A stretch of 64,000 nucleotides of DNA from Citreimonas salinaria (GTDB lineage: Bacteria > Pseudomonadota > Alphaproteobacteria > Rhodobacterales > Rhodobacteraceae), in NCBI RefSeq assembly GCF_900107235.1, contig NZ_FNPF01000003.1, forward strand, positions 186,001 through 250,000. Direction: 5' to 3'. The notes under the pieces were generated by a model, which was not told the DNA's origin, did no database searches, and worked only from the letters and a program-made list of their open reading frames with translations. The position numbers and the translations under genes are program-made. Positions 51,176-60,812 of this stretch are shown here, piece after piece (positions within the stretch are counted from its first letter, which is position 1; each line of letters starts with the position of its first letter).

Positions 51176-51714
51176 GCGCTCACCTCGATTGCCATCTTGC
51201 CCCGCGAGCCTTCGACCACCCGGAGCACCAGCGCCTCGCCCGGCTGGAGATCGGCCAGGCCCGACCGGCGCAGCACCTCGATATGGACGAACACGTCCTC
51301 GGGTTTGCCGTAGACGTTGGCGAAGCCGAAGCCCTTGCCCTTGTCGAACCACTTGACGCGCGCGGGTTCAGGCAGCGCGGCCGCGACGATCGCGGGGTCG
51401 ATCGTCTCGAAATCGGCCAGCGGAGCGCCGTCGCCATTATCGGGCGGCTCGATCCGCAACACCTCGGTCGCCTGCGCGCCGCGGGCGGTGAACTGCACGT
51501 TGATCTCGATCAGCGCACCGTCGGCGACCGAGCCCTGGCCGAAATTGCGCAACACGTTGGCGTGCAACAGGATATCGGGGCCACCGGCGTCGGAGACGAC
51601 GAAGCCGAACCCCTTGTTCGGGTCGAACCACTTCACCTTGCCCGCGACGCGTTCCGTTTCCCGCTCTTCTTCGCCCAAGTCTTTACCGTCCGATTCCGCA
51701 ACGCAATTTCGCAA
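51151..51714 (-). CDS. Two-domain cold-shock protein
   Basis: A 187-residue protein with two cold-shock domains. The first has the RNP motif KVKWFDPNKGFGFVVSD (residues 26-42) and a second LLHANVL block. The second has RVKWFDKGKGFGFANV and DVFVHIEVLRRSG. Single-domain CspA proteins are about 70 residues, so this is the fused type common in Rhodobacteraceae. Likely binds single-stranded RNA or DNA. It overlaps DUF192 downstream, the same pairing seen in relatives. There is an 82-bp gap to pdxH. Confidence 0.92.
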
Positions 51715-51796
51715 GTTGTTTTAACATTGTATTGCACAATTCAAGACGACCGGCCGCGCAAATTTGTGTCAACGCCGCCCCGGATGCGCGACACCG

Positions 51797-52402
51797 TCAC
51801 GGGTTGAGTCGCTGCACGGACCAGTCCGCACCGGCCCCGTCGCGGGTCCAGCGAAAGCGGTCGTGCAGGCGGAAATCGCCGTCGGCCCAGAACTCGATCT
51901 CGACCGGAGCGATGCGGTATCCGCCCCAGAACGGCGGGCGGTCCGGGTCCATGCCCTTGGCGGCGGTGATGCGCGCCACCTCGGCCATAAGGGCCGCGCG
52001 CGACGGCAGCGGCCGGCTTTGCGCCGAGGCCCAGGCGCCCAGCCGGCTCTTGAGCGAGCGCGAGCGGTAGTACGCGTCGGCCTTCGGCCCCGGCTCGCGC
52101 GTGACGGTGCCGCGCACGCGGATCTGCCGGCGCAGCGACTTCCAGTGCATCACGAAGGCGGCCTTGCCGGCCTGCTCGATCTCGGTCGCCTTGGCGCTTT
52201 CGTAGTTGGTGTAGAAGACGAAGGCGTCGTCCTCGATCGCCTTCAGCAGGACCATGCGCGCGTTGGGCAGCCCGTCCGCATCCACCGTCGACAGCGCGAT
52301 GGCGTTGGGGTCGTTGATCTCGGACGCCTCGGCCTCGGCCAGCCAGGCGCGCGCCAGCGCGAAGGGGTCGTCGCCGGCGAAGATGCCCTTGCGGTCGCTC
52401 AT
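51797..52402 (-). CDS. pdxH: Pyridoxamine 5'-phosphate oxidase
   Basis: A 201-residue FMN enzyme that makes pyridoxal 5'-phosphate from pyridoxine or pyridoxamine phosphate. Visible: [35 protein letters not shown], the FMN/PLP contact region [18 protein letters not shown] and the ending SVQRLNP. The start [14 protein letters not shown] is chosen because the upstream extension is not family-like. It diverges from fabI with about 170 bp between. Confidence 0.95.
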   Translation of the reverse strand: MSDRKGIFAGDDPFALARAWLAEAEASEINDPNAIALSTVDADGLPNARMVLLKAIEDDAFVFYTNYESAKATEIEQAGKAAFVMHWKSLRRQIRVRGTVTREPGPKADAYYRSRSLKSRLGAWASAQSRPLPSRAALMAEVARITAAKGMDPDRPPFWGGYRIAPVEIEFWADGDFRLHDRFRWTRDGAGADWSVQRLNP

Positions 52403-52574
52403 GGTGGTTCTCCTTCTTCCTCGGCCGGCCGTTGCCCCCTCGGCCGGCCGCTGCCCCTGTGTCTTTCGCGTCCGCCCGCGCGATGCAAGCGCGGTGCGCG
52501 TGACAGGCGCGTCTTGATGGAGCACCGCCGATGCCCTAAGGGACGCTTCACGGGAAATGGGCGGAACGGAAGCG

Positions 52575-53381
52575 ATGTCAAATCAGCTAATGGCGGGAAA
52601 ACGCGGCCTCATCATGGGGCTTGCCAACGACAAGTCGATCGCCTGGGGCATCGCGAAGGCCTGCGCCGATGCGGGCGCGGAACTGGCGTTCAGCTACCAG
52701 GGCGAACCGGTGAAGAAGCGCGTCGTGCCGCTGGCCGCGAGCCTGGGCAGCGACATCGTGCTGCCCTGCGACGTCAGCGACGGCGCCAGCGTCGACGCGC
52801 TGTTCGACGGGCTGCGCGAGCACTGGGACAATCTGGACTTCATCGTCCACGCGATCGGCTTCTCCGACAAGTCCGAGCTGCGCGGCCGCTACGTCGACAC
52901 CAGCCGCGACAACTTCATGATGACGATGGACATCTCGGTCTACAGCTTCACGGCCGTGATGCAGCGCGCCGAGAAGATGATGAAGCCGGGGTCCGCGGCG
53001 CTGACCATGACCTACTACGGCGCCGAGCGGATCATGCCGCATTACAACGTGATGGGCGTGGCCAAGGCGGCGCTGGAAAGCTCGGTTCGCTACCTGGCCG
53101 AGGACCTGGGCAAGGACGGCATCCGCGTCAACGCGATCAGCGCCGGTCCGATCAAGACGCTGGCGGCCAGCGGCATCGGCGATTTCCGCTACATCATGAA
53201 GTGGAACGAATACAACTCGCCCCTGCGGCGCAACGTGACCACCGAGGACGTGGGCAAGTCGGCGCTGTACCTGCTGTCGGACCTCGGGTCCGGCGTGACG
53301 GGCGAGACGCATCACGTCGACGCGGGCTATCACGTGGTGGGCATGAAGGCCGTGGACGCCCCCGACATCACCAAGGCCTGA
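52575..53381 (+). CDS. fabI: Enoyl-ACP reductase FabI
   Basis: A 268-residue NADH-dependent enoyl-acyl-carrier-protein reductase for fatty acid elongation. It has [20 protein letters not shown] at the cofactor site, [15 protein letters not shown], and the [11 protein letters not shown] tyrosine-lysine site (Tyr-x6-Lys) typical of Fab[19 protein letters not shown] is the substrate loop, a region contacted by triclosan-type inhibitors in other FabI proteins. GGAACGGAAGCG precedes the start. Next gene LysE begins four bases after the stop. Confidence 0.95.
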   Translation: MSNQLMAGKRGLIMGLANDKSIAWGIAKACADAGAELAFSYQGEPVKKRVVPLAASLGSDIVLPCDVSDGASVDALFDGLREHWDNLDFIVHAIGFSDKSELRGRYVDTSRDNFMMTMDISVYSFTAVMQRAEKMMKPGSAALTMTYYGAERIMPHYNVMGVAKAALESSVRYLAEDLGKDGIRVNAISAGPIKTLAASGIGDFRYIMKWNEYNSPLRRNVTTEDVGKSALYLLSDLGSGVTGETHHVDAGYHVVGMKAVDAPDITKA

Positions 53382-53385
53382 GCCC

Positions 53386-53988
53386 GTGGACTGGCCGCAC
53401 CTGGTCGCCTTCAACCTGACGCTGCTGGCGGCGATGGCCGCCCCCGGCCCGGCGCTGCTGTTCGCGCTGCGCCAGTCGATCGCGGGCGGCTTCCGCGCGG
53501 GGCTTGCCACCGGCGCGGGGCTGGGGCTGGTGGCGGCGGCCTGGACGGGTGCGGCGCTGCTGGGGCTGGAGGTGGTCTTCACGCTGTTCCCCTTCGCCTT
53601 CACCGCGCTGAAGCTGCTGGGCGCGGGGTACCTGTTGTGGGTGGCCTGGGGGCTGTGGCGCGATGCGAGGGCGCCCGTCGCGGGGCCCGCGGATCCGGGA
53701 CGGCGGGCGTTCCTGGGCGGCGTGCTGGTCAACCTCGGCAACCCGAAATCCGTGCTGTTCGCGGCCTCGGTGCTGGTGGTGATCTTTCCGCCGGGGCTGG
53801 GCCTGGCGGCAAAGGCGCTGATCGTGCTGAACCACCTGGTGGGCGAGATCGCGGTCTACGCCGCTTTCGCCGCGTTGCTGTCGACAGCGCCCGCCCGGGC
53901 GGGCTATCTGCGGCTGAAACCGGTGGTGGACCGGGTCGCGGCGCTGGTGCTCGGCGCGCTTGGCCTGCGGCTGCTGCTCGACCGATAG
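53386..53988 (+). CDS. LysE-family amino-acid exporter
   Basis: A 200-residue translocator with the LysE/RhtB pattern: [40 protein letters not shown] in the first two helices and the conserved [15 protein letters not shown]-like block near residue 125. About six helices. GTG is the start codon; no ATG is available in a sensible place. It is only four bases after fabI and 10 bp before gpt, so all three may be one transcript. Its substrate is unknown. Confidence 0.9.
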   Translation: MDWPHLVAFNLTLLAAMAAPGPALLFALRQSIAGGFRAGLATGAGLGLVAAAWTGAALLGLEVVFTLFPFAFTALKLLGAGYLLWVAWGLWRDARAPVAGPADPGRRAFLGGVLVNLGNPKSVLFAASVLVVIFPPGLGLAAKALIVLNHLVGEIAVYAAFAALLSTAPARAGYLRLKPVVDRVAALVLGALGLRLLLDR

Positions 53989-53998
53989 GAGAGATGCG

Positions 53999-54502
53999 AT
54001 GAACGACCGACTGCCCCACGAGAAGGGCTTTCACGTCAGCTGGGACCAGCTGCACCGCGACGCGCGCGCGCTGGCCTGGCGGCTGCAGGGCCACGGTCCC
54101 GACGACGGCGCCTGGCGCGCGGTGGTGGCGATTACCCGCGGCGGCATGGCGCCCGCGATGATCGTCGCGCGCGAGCTGGACATCCGCACGGTGGATACGA
54201 TCAGCGTGAAAAGCTACAACCATCAGGAACAGGCCGAGCCGCGGATCATCAAGACCCCGGACATGGAGATCGTGGGCGACGGCACCGGCGTGCTGATCGT
54301 GGACGACCTGGTCGATACCGGCCGCACGCTGGAAGTGGTGCGCCGGACGATGCCCAAGGCGCATGTGGCCACGGTCTACGCCAAGCCGCAGGGCCGCCCG
54401 CAGGTCGAGACCTTCGTGACCGAGGTGAGCCAGGACACTTGGATCTTCTTCCCGTGGGACATGGCGCTGCAATACGTCAAGCCGTATCGCGGCGACGACT
54501 GA
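53999..54502 (+). CDS. gpt: Xanthine phosphoribosyltransferase
   Basis: A 167-residue purine salvage enzyme that transfers ribose-phosphate to xanthine and guanine. The PRPP-binding motif [17 protein letters not shown] is at about residue 100, [19 protein letters not shown] near the N-terminus, and the nucleotide-binding [13 protein letters not shown] at the C-terminus. AGGAGA precedes the ATG six bases upstream. Length and motifs are normal for Gpt. Confidence 0.93.
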   Translation: MNDRLPHEKGFHVSWDQLHRDARALAWRLQGHGPDDGAWRAVVAITRGGMAPAMIVARELDIRTVDTISVKSYNHQEQAEPRIIKTPDMEIVGDGTGVLIVDDLVDTGRTLEVVRRTMPKAHVATVYAKPQGRPQVETFVTEVSQDTWIFFPWDMALQYVKPYRGDD

Positions 54503-54603
54503 GCGGGTGATCGGGGCGCCGCCTCGCCCCATGCGGATCCTCGCCGGTAGCCGCGCCGACCAGAGAAGCCCGCCCCCTGCCCGGCCGAAACGTGGAGACT
54601 GGC

Positions 54604-55797
54604 GTGAGCCGCACCGCAGCCACCTTTCACCCGCCGATCCCGGAAGCGCGCCGCTGGCTCGACGGCGTGACGTTTCCGCCGGACCGCCCGCTGATCAACC
54701 TCAGCCAGGCGGCGCCGGTCGAGCCGCCCCCGCGGGCGCTGCGCGAGGCGATGGCGGGGTTCCTGGGCGATCCGTCGACCCATCTTTACGGGTCCGTGCT
54801 GGGCAACGACGAGCTGCGCGCGGGCCTCGCGCGTAACTGGGCGGCGCATTATGGCGCGCCCGTGGGGGCCGAGCGGGTGGCGATCACCTCGGGGTGCAAC
54901 CAGGCCTTCGCGGCGGCGGTCGCGGCGCTGTGCGATCAGGGCGACGAGATCATCCTGCCGACGCCGTGGTACTTCAACCACAAGATGTGGCTGGACATGA
55001 ACGGCATGCGCGCGGTGCCGTTGCCGGTGGGCGCGGACATGCTGCCCGACGCGGAGGCCGCGCGCGCGCTGATCGGGCCGCGCACGCGGGCCATCGCCAT
55101 CGTCACGCCGAACAACCCGGCCGGGGTCGAGTATCCTCCGGCCACCGTGGCCGCGTTGTTCGAGGTGGCGCGCGAGGCGGGCATCCGGCTGATCATCGAC
55201 GAGACGTACCGCGATTTCGACGCGCGCACCGGCGCGCCGCACGACCTGCTGACGCGCCCCGGCCGGGACGAGACGCTGGTGCAGCTCTACAGCTTTTCCA
55301 AGGCGTACCGCCTGACCGGCCACCGGGTGGGCGCGCTGATCGGCAGCCCCGCGCTGCTGGACGAGGCCGAGAAGTTCCTCGACACCGTGACCATCTGCCC
55401 CGCGCAGCTGGGCCAGCGCGCGGCGCTGTGGGGGCTGGAGAACCTCGACGACTGGCTGGCCGGCGAGCGCGCCGAGATCCTGACCCGCCGCGCGGCGATC
55501 GTGGACGGCATGGCGCGGATCGAACCCGCGGGTTGGCGGCTGAAGGGGCTGGGCGCGTATTTCGCCTACCTCGAGCATCCCTTCGCCATGTCCTCGGCCG
55601 AGGCGGCGCCGCGCATGGTGCGTGACGCCGGCATCCTGATGCTGCCCGGAACGATGTTCGTGCCCGAAGGCGACGCCGGCGGCGCGCGGCATTTCCGCAT
55701 GGCCTTCGCCAACGCGGACGCGGCCGGGCTGGCCGGGACGTTCGACCGGCTGGCCGCGCTGGACTGGCCCCTTGCAGGGCCGCAAGCCGGGCGATAG
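54604..55797 (+). CDS. PLP-dependent class I aminotransferase
   Basis: A 397-residue class I/II aminotransferase. The catalytic lysine is in LYSFSKAYRLTGHRVGAL (near residue 240), the cofactor contacts are in ITSGCNQAFAAAVAAL and TPNNPAGVEYPP, and IDETYRDFDA holds the Asp/Tyr pair. Subgroup text resembles aspartate or aromatic aminotransferases, but the donor and acceptor are not clear. GTG at 54604 is preceded by GGAG at a proper distance; an alternative GTG at 54592 is possible. Confidence 0.88.
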   Translation: MSRTAATFHPPIPEARRWLDGVTFPPDRPLINLSQAAPVEPPPRALREAMAGFLGDPSTHLYGSVLGNDELRAGLARNWAAHYGAPVGAERVAITSGCNQAFAAAVAALCDQGDEIILPTPWYFNHKMWLDMNGMRAVPLPVGADMLPDAEAARALIGPRTRAIAIVTPNNPAGVEYPPATVAALFEVAREAGIRLIIDETYRDFDARTGAPHDLLTRPGRDETLVQLYSFSKAYRLTGHRVGALIGSPALLDEAEKFLDTVTICPAQLGQRAALWGLENLDDWLAGERAEILTRRAAIVDGMARIEPAGWRLKGLGAYFAYLEHPFAMSSAEAAPRMVRDAGILMLPGTMFVPEGDAGGARHFRMAFANADAAGLAGTFDRLAALDWPLAGPQAGR

Positions 55798-55827
55798 TCA
55801 AGGCGGGCATTGCCCGGGGGGACCTTC

Positions 55828-57672
55828 ATGGCCAAGGCCAAACGCTCGATCTCGCAGACCTTGGTCTGGATTCTTCTCGCCCTGCTGATCCTCGGCCTTG
55901 CCGGGTTCGGCGCGACCAACTTCTCGGGCACGGTGGGCAGCGTCGGCCGCGTCGGCGATACCGAGATCACCACGACCGCCTACGCCCGCGCGCTGCAGAA
56001 CGAGATGCAGGCGATGCAGGCCCAGACCGGCCAGCCCATGTCGATCCAGCAGGCGCAGGAACAGGGACTGACGCAGGCGGTGCTGTCGCGGCTGGTGGTG
56101 CGCGCGGCACTCGAGGACGAGGCGGACCGCATCGGGATCTCGGTCGGCGACGAGCGGCTGGCCGCCGACCTGGCGGCGATCCAGGCCTTCCAGGGTCCCG
56201 ACGGGCAGTTCGACCGCGAGGCCTATCGCTTTGCCTTGCGCAATGCCGGCCTGTCCGAGGCCGAGTTCGAGGCCGACCTGCGCGCCGAAAGCGCCGCGAC
56301 GCTGCTGCAGGCGGCGGTGCTGGCGGGCGTCGTCCAGCCGGACACCTATGTGGACACGCTGGTGTCCTACGCCGCCGAGCAGCGCGATTTCACTTGGGCG
56401 CGGCTGGGCCCGCGCGCGCTGGACACGCTGCTGCCGGCGCCCACCGAGGAGCGGCTGCGCGCCTTCTACGACGAGAACATCGATGCCTATACCAGCCCGC
56501 GCGCCAAGCTGATCAGCTATGCCTGGATCACGCCGGACATGATCCTCGACACCGTCGAGGTGCCCGAGGACGCGCTGCACGCCGCCTATGACGAGCAGTC
56601 CGACCGCTTCAACATGCCCGAGCGGCGGCTGGTCGAGCGGCTGGTCATGCCCGATGCCGAGGCCGCCGAGGATGCCGCCGCGCGCATCGCGTCGGGCGAG
56701 ACCACCTTCGAGAACGTGGTCGAGGTCCGCGGGCTGACTCTGGCCGACACCGACATGGGCGACGTCGCCCGCGGCGACCTGGGCGATGCCGCCGAGGCCG
56801 TCTTCGGCGCCGAGGTGGGCGAGACGATTGTCGCGCCCTCGCCCGTGGGTCCGGCGCTCTACCGCGTGAACGGCGTGCTGGCGGCGCAGGAAACCCCGTT
56901 CGACGAGGCCGTGCCGATGCTGCGCGACACGCTGGCGCTGGACCGCGCGCGGCGCGCGATCGAGGCGATGGCGCAGGAGATCGACGACGAACTGGCCGCC
57001 GGCGCCACACTGGAGGAGATCGCGCAGACCACCGATCTGGAGCTGGGCGAGATTGCCTGGACCCCGGCGGAAAGCGGTGGCATCGCCGGCTACGAGGCGT
57101 TCGAGGACGCCGCGCGCGCCGTCGAGGAAGGCGATTTCCCGCAGGTCGAGGGGCTGGGCGACGGCGGGCTGTTCGCGCTGCGGCTGGACGGCATCCGCGA
57201 GTCCGCGCCGCGCCCCTTCGACGAGGTGCGCGATCAGGTGGAAGACGACTGGACCGCGCGGCAGCGGCGCGACGCGCTGGTCGCGCGCGCCGAGGCGCTG
57301 GCCGAGCGCATCGCCGCGGGCGAAAGCTTCGCCGATCTCGGGCTGGAGCCGCAGGAGCGCACCGGCCTGAGCCGCGGGGCGCAGGTGCAGGGCCTGCCCG
57401 TCGGCGTGGTCGAGACGGTCTTCGAGATGGAGGACGGGGCGGTGCGCGCGCTGCCCGGGGGCGACGGGGCGGTGATCGTGCGGCTCGACGCGGTGCAGCC
57501 GCCGGCCCCCGACAGCGAGATCGCCACCACCTTCGCCCGCCAGGTCGAGGATCAGGCCGCGAACGCGGTGTCGGAGGACCTGTTCCGCGCGCTGGCGCAG
57601 GACATCCAGAACCGCGCCGGCGTGGAGATCGACCAGCAGGCGCTGAACGCCGTGCACGCGAACCTGCCGTGA
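55828..57672 (+). CDS. ppiD: Periplasmic folding factor PpiD/SurA-like
   Basis: A 614-residue membrane-anchored peptidyl-prolyl isomerase-like protein. An N-terminal helix (TLVWILLALLILGLAGFGATNF) is followed by the SurA N-terminal-like chaperone domain (ALQNEMQAMQAQTGQPMSIQQ) and parvulin-type sections (ERRLVERLVMPD, FDEVRDQVEDDW). It is thought to assist outer-membrane or secreted protein folding. The start MAKAKRS has GGGGGGAC upstream; an ATG six codons earlier is less likely. The stop overlaps trpE as TGATG. Confidence 0.9.
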   Translation: MAKAKRSISQTLVWILLALLILGLAGFGATNFSGTVGSVGRVGDTEITTTAYARALQNEMQAMQAQTGQPMSIQQAQEQGLTQAVLSRLVVRAALEDEADRIGISVGDERLAADLAAIQAFQGPDGQFDREAYRFALRNAGLSEAEFEADLRAESAATLLQAAVLAGVVQPDTYVDTLVSYAAEQRDFTWARLGPRALDTLLPAPTEERLRAFYDENIDAYTSPRAKLISYAWITPDMILDTVEVPEDALHAAYDEQSDRFNMPERRLVERLVMPDAEAAEDAAARIASGETTFENVVEVRGLTLADTDMGDVARGDLGDAAEAVFGAEVGETIVAPSPVGPALYRVNGVLAAQETPFDEAVPMLRDTLALDRARRAIEAMAQEIDDELAAGATLEEIAQTTDLELGEIAWTPAESGGIAGYEAFEDAARAVEEGDFPQVEGLGDGGLFALRLDGIRESAPRPFDEVRDQVEDDWTARQRRDALVARAEALAERIAAGESFADLGLEPQERTGLSRGAQVQGLPVGVVETVFEMEDGAVRALPGGDGAVIVRLDAVQPPAPDSEIATTFARQVEDQAANAVSEDLFRALAQDIQNRAGVEIDQQALNAVHANLP

Positions 57673-59186
57673 TGACCACGCTGACCCCGGGCTTCGACGA
57701 CTTCGCCGCGCGCTACGAGGCGGGCGAGAACCAGGTCGTGCACGCGCGGCTGGCGGCGGATCTCGATACGCCGGTGTCGCTGATGCTGAAGCTGACCGGG
57801 GCGGCACGCGACGCCTTCATGCTGGAATCGGTCACCGGCGGCGAGGTGCGCGGGCGCTATTCCATCATCGGGATGAAGCCCGACATCGTCTGGCAGTGCC
57901 ACGGGATGCGCGCCCGCATCAACCGGCAGGCGCGGTTCGACCCGGACACGTTCCACGACCAGGACGACGATCCGCTGACCGCCCTGCGCGCACTGATCGC
58001 GGAATCGCGCATCGACCTGCCCGAGGACCTGCCGCAGGCGGCGGCCGGGCTGTTCGGCTACCTGGGCTACGACACGATCCGGCTGGTCGAGCACCTGCCC
58101 GACGTGAACCCCGACCCGCTGGGCCTTCCGGACGCGATGATGATGCGTCCCTCGGTCGTGGCGGTGCTGGACGGGGTGAAAGGCGAGGTCACGGTGGTCT
58201 CGCCCGCCTGGGTGACCGATGGGCTTTCCGCGCGCGCGGCCTATGCGCAGGCGGCCGAGCGGGTGATGGACGCGGTGCGCGACCTGGAGCGCGCGCTGCC
58301 GCAGGCCAGCCGCTCCTTGGGCGACGCGGCCGAGCTGGGCGAGCCGGTGTCGAATTTTTCGCACGACGCCTACCTGTCGGCCGTGTCGAAGGCCAAAGAA
58401 TACATCAAGGCCGGCGACATCTTCCAGGTGGTGCCGTCGCAGCGCTGGACACAGGACTTCCCGCTGCCGCCCTTCGCGCTCTATCGCTCGCTTCGGCGCA
58501 CGAACCCGTCGCCCTTCATGTTCTACTTCAACTTCGGCGGCTTCCAGGTGATCGGCGCCAGCCCCGAGATCCTGGTGCGCGTCTTCGGCCGCGAGGTCAC
58601 GATCCGCCCCATCGCCGGCACCCGGCCGCGCGGTGCCACGCCCGAGGCGGATCGCGCGCTCGAGGCAGACCTGCTGGCCGACGGCAAGGAGCTGGCCGAG
58701 CACCTGATGCTGCTGGATCTGGGGCGCAACGACGTGGGCCGTGTGTCGAAGATCGGCACCGTGCGCCCGACCGAGGAATTCGTGATCGAGCGCTACAGCC
58801 ACGTCATGCATATCGTCAGCAACGTGGTGGGAGAGTTGAGCGAGGAGCACGACGCCCTGTCGGCGCTGCTGGCCGGCCTGCCCGCGGGCACCGTGTCGGG
58901 CGCGCCCAAGGTGCGCGCGATGCAGATCATCGACGAGTTGGAGCCGGAGAAGCGCGGCATCTACGGCGGCGGCGTGGGATATTTCAGCGCGGGCGGGGAC
59001 ATGGACATGTGCATCGCCCTGCGCACCGCGATCGTGAAGGACGAAAAGCTGTACATCCAGGCCGGCGGCGGCGTGGTCTACGACAGCGATCCCGAGGCCG
59101 AGTACCAGGAGACGGTGCACAAGTCGAACGCCATCCGGCGCGCGGCGGCGGATGCGGCGCGGTTTACCGGCGGCGGCAACGGCTAG
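57672..59186 (+). CDS. trpE: Anthranilate synthase component I
   Basis: A 504-residue chorismate-using enzyme of tryptophan synthesis. The feedback-sensing region has MLESVTGG near residue 50. The C-terminal catalytic section contains GDIFQVVPSQRW, IAGTRPRG, LLDLGRNDVGRVS and the SGAPKVRAMQIIDELEP block. It shares a TGATG stop-start overlap with ppiD. The amidotransferase subunit trpG is not in the window. No tryptophan attenuator leader is seen upstream because of the overlap. Plain TrpE length. Confidence 0.95.
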   Translation: MTTLTPGFDDFAARYEAGENQVVHARLAADLDTPVSLMLKLTGAARDAFMLESVTGGEVRGRYSIIGMKPDIVWQCHGMRARINRQARFDPDTFHDQDDDPLTALRALIAESRIDLPEDLPQAAAGLFGYLGYDTIRLVEHLPDVNPDPLGLPDAMMMRPSVVAVLDGVKGEVTVVSPAWVTDGLSARAAYAQAAERVMDAVRDLERALPQASRSLGDAAELGEPVSNFSHDAYLSAVSKAKEYIKAGDIFQVVPSQRWTQDFPLPPFALYRSLRRTNPSPFMFYFNFGGFQVIGASPEILVRVFGREVTIRPIAGTRPRGATPEADRALEADLLADGKELAEHLMLLDLGRNDVGRVSKIGTVRPTEEFVIERYSHVMHIVSNVVGELSEEHDALSALLAGLPAGTVSGAPKVRAMQIIDELEPEKRGIYGGGVGYFSAGGDMDMCIALRTAIVKDEKLYIQAGGGVVYDSDPEAEYQETVHKSNAIRRAAADAARFTGGGNG

Positions 59187-59286
59187 AGAGTCGCGCCGGC
59201 AGCGATGCTGAACCCGGCGGCGGGTCCGGCACTTCGCCCGGAAGGAAGACGGCACCCCGCACGGGGCGCCCGCGAGGAGACACGCC

Positions 59287-60771
59287 ATGGACGAAACGCA
59301 CCCTCTGCTGCGCCCGAGCGATACCTGTTGGCGCATCGAGACCGCCGACAGGCTGTCGGTGATCATCGACGCGGCGGATTACTTCGCCCTGCTGCGCGAA
59401 GTGATGCAGAAGGCGCGGCACAGCGTCATCATGATCGGCTGGGAGTTCGACACGCGGATCTCGCTCGACCCGCGCGACGGCAACGAAGATGTGCCCGAGA
59501 GGCTGGGCCGCTTCCTCAGCTGGCTCGTCTGCAAGAACCCCGACCTGGACATCCGGCTGCTGCAATGGGACGTGGGCCTGCTGCAGACGCTTGGCCGGGG
59601 TTCGACGCCGCTGCAGATCGCGGACTGGCTGCTGGGGCGCAAGATCCGGCTGAAGCTGGACCACGCGCATCCGACCGGCGCGGCCCATCACCAGAAGATC
59701 ATCGTGATCGACGACGTGCTGGCCTTCTGCGGCGGCATCGACGCGACCGCCGACCGCTGGGACACGCGCGACCATCGCGAAGACGATCCCTATCGGGTCA
59801 GGCCCACGACGAAGCGCCCCTACGGCCCCTGGCACGACGCCACGGTGGCGGTGGACGGCGACGCGGCGCGCGCGCTGGGCGAGCTTGCGCGGGCCCGTTG
59901 GAACGACGCCACCGGCGAGACGATGGAGCCGCCCCCCGCCGCGCCGCCGATCTGGCCCGAGGGACTGGTGCCCATGCTCCGCGACGTGGATGTCGCGATC
60001 TCGCGGACGATGCCGGCCCATGCCGGGCGCGACGCGGTCGCGGAAATCGAGACGCTCTACCTCGAGGTCATCGCGGCCGCGGAGCATACGCTCTACATCG
60101 AAAGCCAGTATTTCGCGTCGCGCCTTCTGGCCGAGGCGATCATCGCGCGGCTGGCGGAGCCCGACGGTCCCGAGATCGTCGTGGTCAATCCCGAGTCTGC
60201 ACAGGGCTGGCTGGAGGAAGGGGCCATGGGCTCGGCCCGCGCGCGGCTGCTGGAGATGATCCGCAAGGCCGATCCGCACGACCGCTTCCGCATCTATGCG
60301 CCCGTCAACGAAGCCGGAACGCCGATCTACGTCCACGCGAAGATCGTTATCATGGATGACCGGCTGATGCGGGTGGGCTCGTCCAACCTCAACAACCGGT
60401 CGCTCGGCTTCGACACCGAGTGCGACCTGTCGGTCGAGGCACGGCCGGGCATGCCGGGAGAGGCCGGGATCCGGGCGCAGATCGACGGCCTTCGGACCTC
60501 GCTTCTGACCGAGCATCTGCGCGTCGATCGCCAGGCGGTGGAGCGCGCGCTCGAGGCGAAGGACGGTTCGCTGATCGGGGCGATCGAATCGCTGCGCCGT
60601 GACGACGGGTCGCTGGTTCCCTTCGTGCCGCCCGATTTCGACGGCGTCGAGGATGCGCTTCTGCGCGAGAACGAACTCTTCGACCCCGAGCCGCCGGCCC
60701 CCCGCTGGCGTCGCGGCCGGCTGTCCCGCCTGCGGCGGCGCATCCCGGGCGGCGCGTCCGCCGGCGCATGA
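59287..60771 (+). CDS. Phospholipase D / cardiolipin synthase-like protein, second copy
   Basis: A 494-residue phospholipase-D superfamily protein with two HxKx4D sites: HHQKIIVIDDVLAFCGGID (near residue 138) and HAKIVIMDDRLMRVGSSN (near residue 350). It is paralogous to the protein at 19113, sharing LLRPSDTCWRI at the start, DRWDTRDH and NPESAQGWLEE-like text, but has no C-terminal membrane helix and ends in an arginine-rich tail. The neighbouring DUF2254 membrane protein, 41 bp downstream, may partner it. Reaction on phospholipids likely, exact substrate not known. Confidence 0.87.
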   Translation: MDETHPLLRPSDTCWRIETADRLSVIIDAADYFALLREVMQKARHSVIMIGWEFDTRISLDPRDGNEDVPERLGRFLSWLVCKNPDLDIRLLQWDVGLLQTLGRGSTPLQIADWLLGRKIRLKLDHAHPTGAAHHQKIIVIDDVLAFCGGIDATADRWDTRDHREDDPYRVRPTTKRPYGPWHDATVAVDGDAARALGELARARWNDATGETMEPPPAAPPIWPEGLVPMLRDVDVAISRTMPAHAGRDAVAEIETLYLEVIAAAEHTLYIESQYFASRLLAEAIIARLAEPDGPEIVVVNPESAQGWLEEGAMGSARARLLEMIRKADPHDRFRIYAPVNEAGTPIYVHAKIVIMDDRLMRVGSSNLNNRSLGFDTECDLSVEARPGMPGEAGIRAQIDGLRTSLLTEHLRVDRQAVERALEAKDGSLIGAIESLRRDDGSLVPFVPPDFDGVEDALLRENELFDPEPPAPRWRRGRLSRLRRRIPGGASAGA

Positions 60772-60812
60772 GGCGCTTGACAGCCGTCCCGCCATTCGGC
60801 TCCGGTTGACGC